This document shows, one piece after another, positions 61,693 to 64,000 of a stretch of 64,000 nt of DNA. The stretch's first letter is position 1. Each line of letters starts with the position of its first letter. The DNA is from Stutzerimonas stutzeri (GTDB lineage Bacteria > Pseudomonadota > Gammaproteobacteria > Pseudomonadales > Pseudomonadaceae), in contig NZ_JAMOIC010000002.1 in the NCBI RefSeq assembly GCF_024448895.1, positions 1-64,000 on the forward strand. The letters are read 5' to 3'. The notes under the pieces are model-generated. The model did no database searches and was not told the DNA's origin. It was given only the letters and a program-made list of their open reading frames with translations. The position numbers were made by a program, and so were the translations under genes.

Positions 61693-61714
61693 GTTGATTA
61701 GTGAGCTAATCAAC
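61693..61714. promoter_or_regulatory. Perfect 22-bp palindromic operator candidate
   Basis: GTTGATTAG-TGAG-CTAATCAAC, 9-bp arms, in the gap between the divergent ferric reductase and ABC transporter genes. The ATTAG-N4-CTAAT core resembles MarR-type operators. No such regulator gene is adjacent. Confidence 0.65.
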
Positions 61715-61760
61715 TGGGCCGTACAATCGTCAGCCAAATGTTTTGCGGAGTGATTCATCA

Positions 61761-62690
61761 GTGCAACCCGTGATCACCATCGAACACCTCACCAAGACTT
61801 ACGCCTCGGGGCATCCAGCGCTCAAACAGATCGATCTAGAAATCCACAAAGGCGAAATCTTTGCCCTGCTCGGGCCGAATGGCGCCGGCAAGACCACCCT
61901 GATCAGCATCATCTGCGGCATCGTCAATCCAGGCGGTGGGCGGGTGCTGGTGGACGGGTACGACATCGTCAACGACTACCGGGAAGCCCGTTCGAAGATC
62001 GGGCTGGTGCCGCAGGAATTGTTCAATGAAGGCTTCGAGAGCGTCTGGGCAACGGTGCGTTTCTCACGCGGGCTGTTCGGCAAAGCGCCGAACGATGCCT
62101 ATCTGGAAAAGCTGCTGCGTGATCTCTCGCTGTGGGACAAAAAGAGCGCGCGCATCATCGAACTGTCTGGCGGCATGAAGCGGCGGGTGATGATCGCCAA
62201 GGCGTTGTCGCACGAACCGAGCATCCTGTTTCTCGATGAGCCCACCGCAGGGGTCGACGTCGAGTTGCGCCGTGATATGTGGGAAATGGTGCGTCGGCTG
62301 CGCGAGCGCGGCGTGACCATCATTCTCACCACCCACTACATCGAAGAGGCCGAGGAGATGGCCGACCGCATCGGGGTGATCAGCAAGGGCGAGATCATCC
62401 TGGTCGAGGACAAGAAGGCATTGATGCAGAAACTCGGCAAGAAGCAGCTGACCCTGCATTTGCAGCGACCGTTGGCAGAAATTCCTGCGGATCTGGCCGG
62501 CTATCCGCTCGAGCTGGTCGATTCGGGCAATCAGCTGGTGTTCACCTTCGATGCTCAGCATGAAGACACCGGTATTGCCGAGCTGCTCAGGCGGCTGGCG
62601 GCCCACGGCATCGATTTCAAGGATCTGCAATCGAGCCAGAGTTCGCTGGAAGAAATCTTCGTCAGCTTGGTAAAAGGCAGCCGCACATGA
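61761..62690 (+). CDS. yadG: ABC transporter ATP-binding protein (YadG type)
   Basis: 309 residues. Walker [10 protein letters not shown] at 38-46, signature LSGGMKRR and Walker [13 protein letters not shown] are in place. It is the ATPase of an ABC-2 exporter; the partner permease starts 4 bases before its stop. I use GTG 61761 ([10 protein letters not shown]); TTG 61743 is a possible earlier start with no family support. The substrate is unknown. Confidence 0.92.
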   Translation: MQPVITIEHLTKTYASGHPALKQIDLEIHKGEIFALLGPNGAGKTTLISIICGIVNPGGGRVLVDGYDIVNDYREARSKIGLVPQELFNEGFESVWATVRFSRGLFGKAPNDAYLEKLLRDLSLWDKKSARIIELSGGMKRRVMIAKALSHEPSILFLDEPTAGVDVELRRDMWEMVRRLRERGVTIILTTHYIEEAEEMADRIGVISKGEIILVEDKKALMQKLGKKQLTLHLQRPLAEIPADLAGYPLELVDSGNQLVFTFDAQHEDTGIAELLRRLAAHGIDFKDLQSSQSSLEEIFVSLVKGSRT

Positions 62691-63448
62691 ATTTCCACGC
62701 AATTCGCGCCATCTACCTGTTTGAACTGGCGCGCACCTGGCGCACGTTGCTGCAGAGTATCGCAACGCCAGTCATATCCACGTCGCTGTACTTCGTGGTG
62801 TTCGGTTCAGCCATCGGTTCGCGGATGGAGGCGATGCACGGCATTCCGTACGGCGCCTTCATCATCCCCGGCCTGATCATGATGGCGTTGCTCACCGAGA
62901 GCATTTCCAATGCGTCGTTCGGCATCTACATGCCACGCTATTCAGGGACCATCTACGAGGTGCTGTCGGCACCGGTGTCATATCTTGAGATTGTCATCGG
63001 CTATGTCGGCGCAGCGGCGACCAAATCGATCATTCTCGGGCTGGTGATCCTGCTGACGGCGCGATTGTTCGTCGACTACGAGATTGCCCATCCGTGGGTG
63101 ATGGCGCTGTTCCTGGTGCTCACCGCGGTCACCTTCTGCCTGTTCGGTTTCATCATCGGCATCTGGGCGGATGGCTGGGAAAAGCTGCAGATCGTTCCAT
63201 CGCTGATCGTCATGCCGCTGGCCTTTCTTGGCGGCAGCTTCTACTCCATCGAAATGCTTCCGCCGGTCTGGCAGAAGGTCACGCTGTTCAATCCGGTGGT
63301 GTACCTGATCAGTGGATTTCGCTGGAGTTTCTACGGGGTCTCCGACGTAAACGTGGGGATCAGCCTGGCGATGACGCTCGGCTTCCTGGCGCTTTGTCTC
63401 GGGCTGATCTGGTGGATCTTCAAGACGGGGTATCGGCTGAAGAACTGA
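62687..63448 (+). CDS. yadH: ABC-2 type transporter permease (YadH type)
   Basis: 253 residues, six membrane helices, ABC-2 family. [17 protein letters not shown]-type N-terminus (here [18 protein letters not shown]), [20 protein letters not shown] and [19 protein letters not shown] are typical. It works with the preceding ATPase. Length and sequence fit the E. coli YadG/YadH pair, of unknown substrate. Confidence 0.92.
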   Translation: MNFHAIRAIYLFELARTWRTLLQSIATPVISTSLYFVVFGSAIGSRMEAMHGIPYGAFIIPGLIMMALLTESISNASFGIYMPRYSGTIYEVLSAPVSYLEIVIGYVGAAATKSIILGLVILLTARLFVDYEIAHPWVMALFLVLTAVTFCLFGFIIGIWADGWEKLQIVPSLIVMPLAFLGGSFYSIEMLPPVWQKVTLFNPVVYLISGFRWSFYGVSDVNVGISLAMTLGFLALCLGLIWWIFKTGYRLKN

Positions 63449-63468
63449 GACAAGTAGAGACCTGATGC

Positions 63469-63765
63469 CTAGCGGCCAAACTGCTTTTCGCACGGAATGC
63501 CGTCGCCATCTCCGTCCATCTTTGTATTGGGGCAGTTGCGAATGAAGAACCTGGCTTCTTCATAAGAGCGCATCTGGCTGCAGTGCTGGCGGCCATCACA
63601 ATTGAATGTCTGGGCTGGCGCAGATCTATTAGCGGTGAGCTGGCTGTTTTGGTTTTGAGTACTGATAACCGGGCTGGAGCTGGAGCCCCAAGGCAGGCTC
63701 CAGGTGCCAGTGAAATAGCCATAACCGAGATAAACCAGAGCCGCGATAACCAAGAACTTGCGCAT
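63469..63765 (-). CDS. Excalibur calcium-binding domain protein
   Basis: 98 residues. An N-terminal hydrophobic anchor (FLVIAALVYLGYGYF) and a Ser/Thr/Gln-rich linker lead to a C-terminal Excalibur domain, CDGRQHCSQMRSYEEARFF then NCPNTKMDGDGDGIPCE with the DxDxDG calcium loop and four Cys. These are small membrane-attached extracytoplasmic proteins of unknown function. It converges with the yadH gene, 20 bases apart. Confidence 0.88.
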   Translation of the reverse strand: MRKFLVIAALVYLGYGYFTGTWSLPWGSSSSPVISTQNQNSQLTANRSAPAQTFNCDGRQHCSQMRSYEEARFFIRNCPNTKMDGDGDGIPCEKQFGR

Positions 63766-63875
63766 GCCTAAATCCTTTTAATGCGTACGATGTTTACGGG
63801 CGATGTGCCGGCGCGGAAGCGTAACGGCATCAGTTGTTTAGCGAAAGGGCCTCAGAAACGTTTCACCGAGGCAAT

Positions 63876-63913
63876 AAAAAGCCCCGCGCAGCTCTCGCTG
63901 GCGGGGCTTTTTT
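63876..63913 (-). terminator. Bidirectional terminator after metK
   Basis: AAAAAGCCCCGC and GCGGGGCTTTTTT flank a 13-base loop (GCAGCTCTCGCTG). T-runs follow the stem on both strands, and on the minus strand it ends metK about 17 bases after its stop. Confidence 0.85.
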
Positions 63914-63929
63914 CTGGCTGCGGTCTGGG

Positions 63930-64000
63930 TTACAGGCCAGCAGCTGCGCGCAGGTCGTCGGCCTTGTCGGTCTTTTCCCAAGTGAAGGCGGTAAAGGTGT
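63930..64000 (-). CDS. metK: S-adenosylmethionine synthetase MetK, C-terminal end only
   Basis: Only the last 23 codons are in the window. The C-terminal TFTAFTWEKTDKADDLRAAA-type end (ending AGL, TAA stop) matches Pseudomonas MetK. It makes SAM from methionine and ATP and would complete the SAM cycle with ahcY and metF. The call rests on a short stretch. Confidence 0.75.
   Translation of the reverse strand, partial: TFTAFTWEKTDKADDLRAAAGL

Noticed and set aside
61615-61758. N-terminal extension of the ferric reductase-like protein
   Set aside because: It would run through the palindrome and into the divergent ABC transporter promoter region, and it adds no recognised sequence.
61615-61760. 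Fur box between the ferric reductase and ABC transporter genes
   Set aside because: I looked for the GATAATGATAATCATTATC pattern because of the reductase. Only GTTATCA-like fragments appear, well below a credible match.

Overview
The window is a continuous stretch of chromosome from a gamma-proteobacterium of the Pseudomonas group (Pseudomonas or a close relative such as Stutzerimonas). This rests on gene order: thiG-trmB, hemW-rdgB-DUF4426-metW-metX, yggT-proC-yggS | pilT-pilU, pyrC'-pyrB-pyrR-ruvX-algH-tonB3-gshB, pilGHIJK-chpABC, rsmE-bioA, cytochrome b561-yceI, mexAB-oprM, rhlE and metF-ahcY follow the order I remember around PA0381-PA0432 of P. aeruginosa, and the encoded proteins are typical of that group. 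I see no insertion sequence, prophage, CRISPR array, rRNA or tRNA. Coding density is high and no gene-free stretch exceeds 300 bases. The largest gaps (55468-55720, 27960-28197, 52877-53109, 44995-45217) are described where they hold a signal. In 27960-28197 I see only the presumed divergent gshB/pilG promoter region, without a site I can defend.

Layout. 1-2950: end of thiG, trmB and an exported DUF1329 protein. 2998-7855: the arginine deiminase operon arcDABC on the minus strand behind an Anr-type promoter; arcD carries an in-frame TGA in place of a Trp codon. 7980-17057: a small unknown gene, DUF3392, and a long minus-strand series for heme trafficking (hemW), nucleotide clean-up (rdgB), methionine synthesis (metW, metX), a dynamin-like GTPase, yggT, proC and yggS. 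17124-19382: pilT and pilU, the type IV pilus retraction motors. 19379-21464: a two-gene DNA-repair-like unit (TIGR03915 protein and radical SAM protein TIGR03916) behind a near-perfect LexA/SOS-type palindrome. 21562-27959: a TM2 protein, pyrimidine genes pyrR-pyrB-pyrC', ruvX, algH, tonB3 and gshB. 28198-41430: the complete Pil-Chp chemosensory core, with a 2419-residue ChpA kinase. 41468-50964: rsmE, bioA, cytochrome b561, yceI and a MexAB-OprM/TtgABC efflux operon whose usual adjacent repressor gene is absent. 51056-55720: rhlE and the metF-ahcY operon behind an S-adenosylhomocysteine riboswitch. 55721-64000: a Na+/H+ antiporter, small exported proteins, ligB, a ferric-reductase-like protein, an ABC-2 transporter, an excalibur-domain protein and the 3' end of metK.

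How it fits together. Two themes recur. One is surface motility: PilT/PilU, the Pil-Chp pathway, and TonB3, which is linked to twitching in P. aeruginosa. The other is the methionine/SAM cycle: metW, metX, metF, ahcY with its SAH sensor, and metK. The best leads are the SAH riboswitch with a visible ribosome-site switch, the SOS box on the radical SAM pair, the arcD nonsense codon, the efflux operon with an operator but no adjacent repressor, the signal-peptide-like start of LigB, and an unassigned perfect 22-bp palindrome between the ferric reductase and ABC transporter genes.
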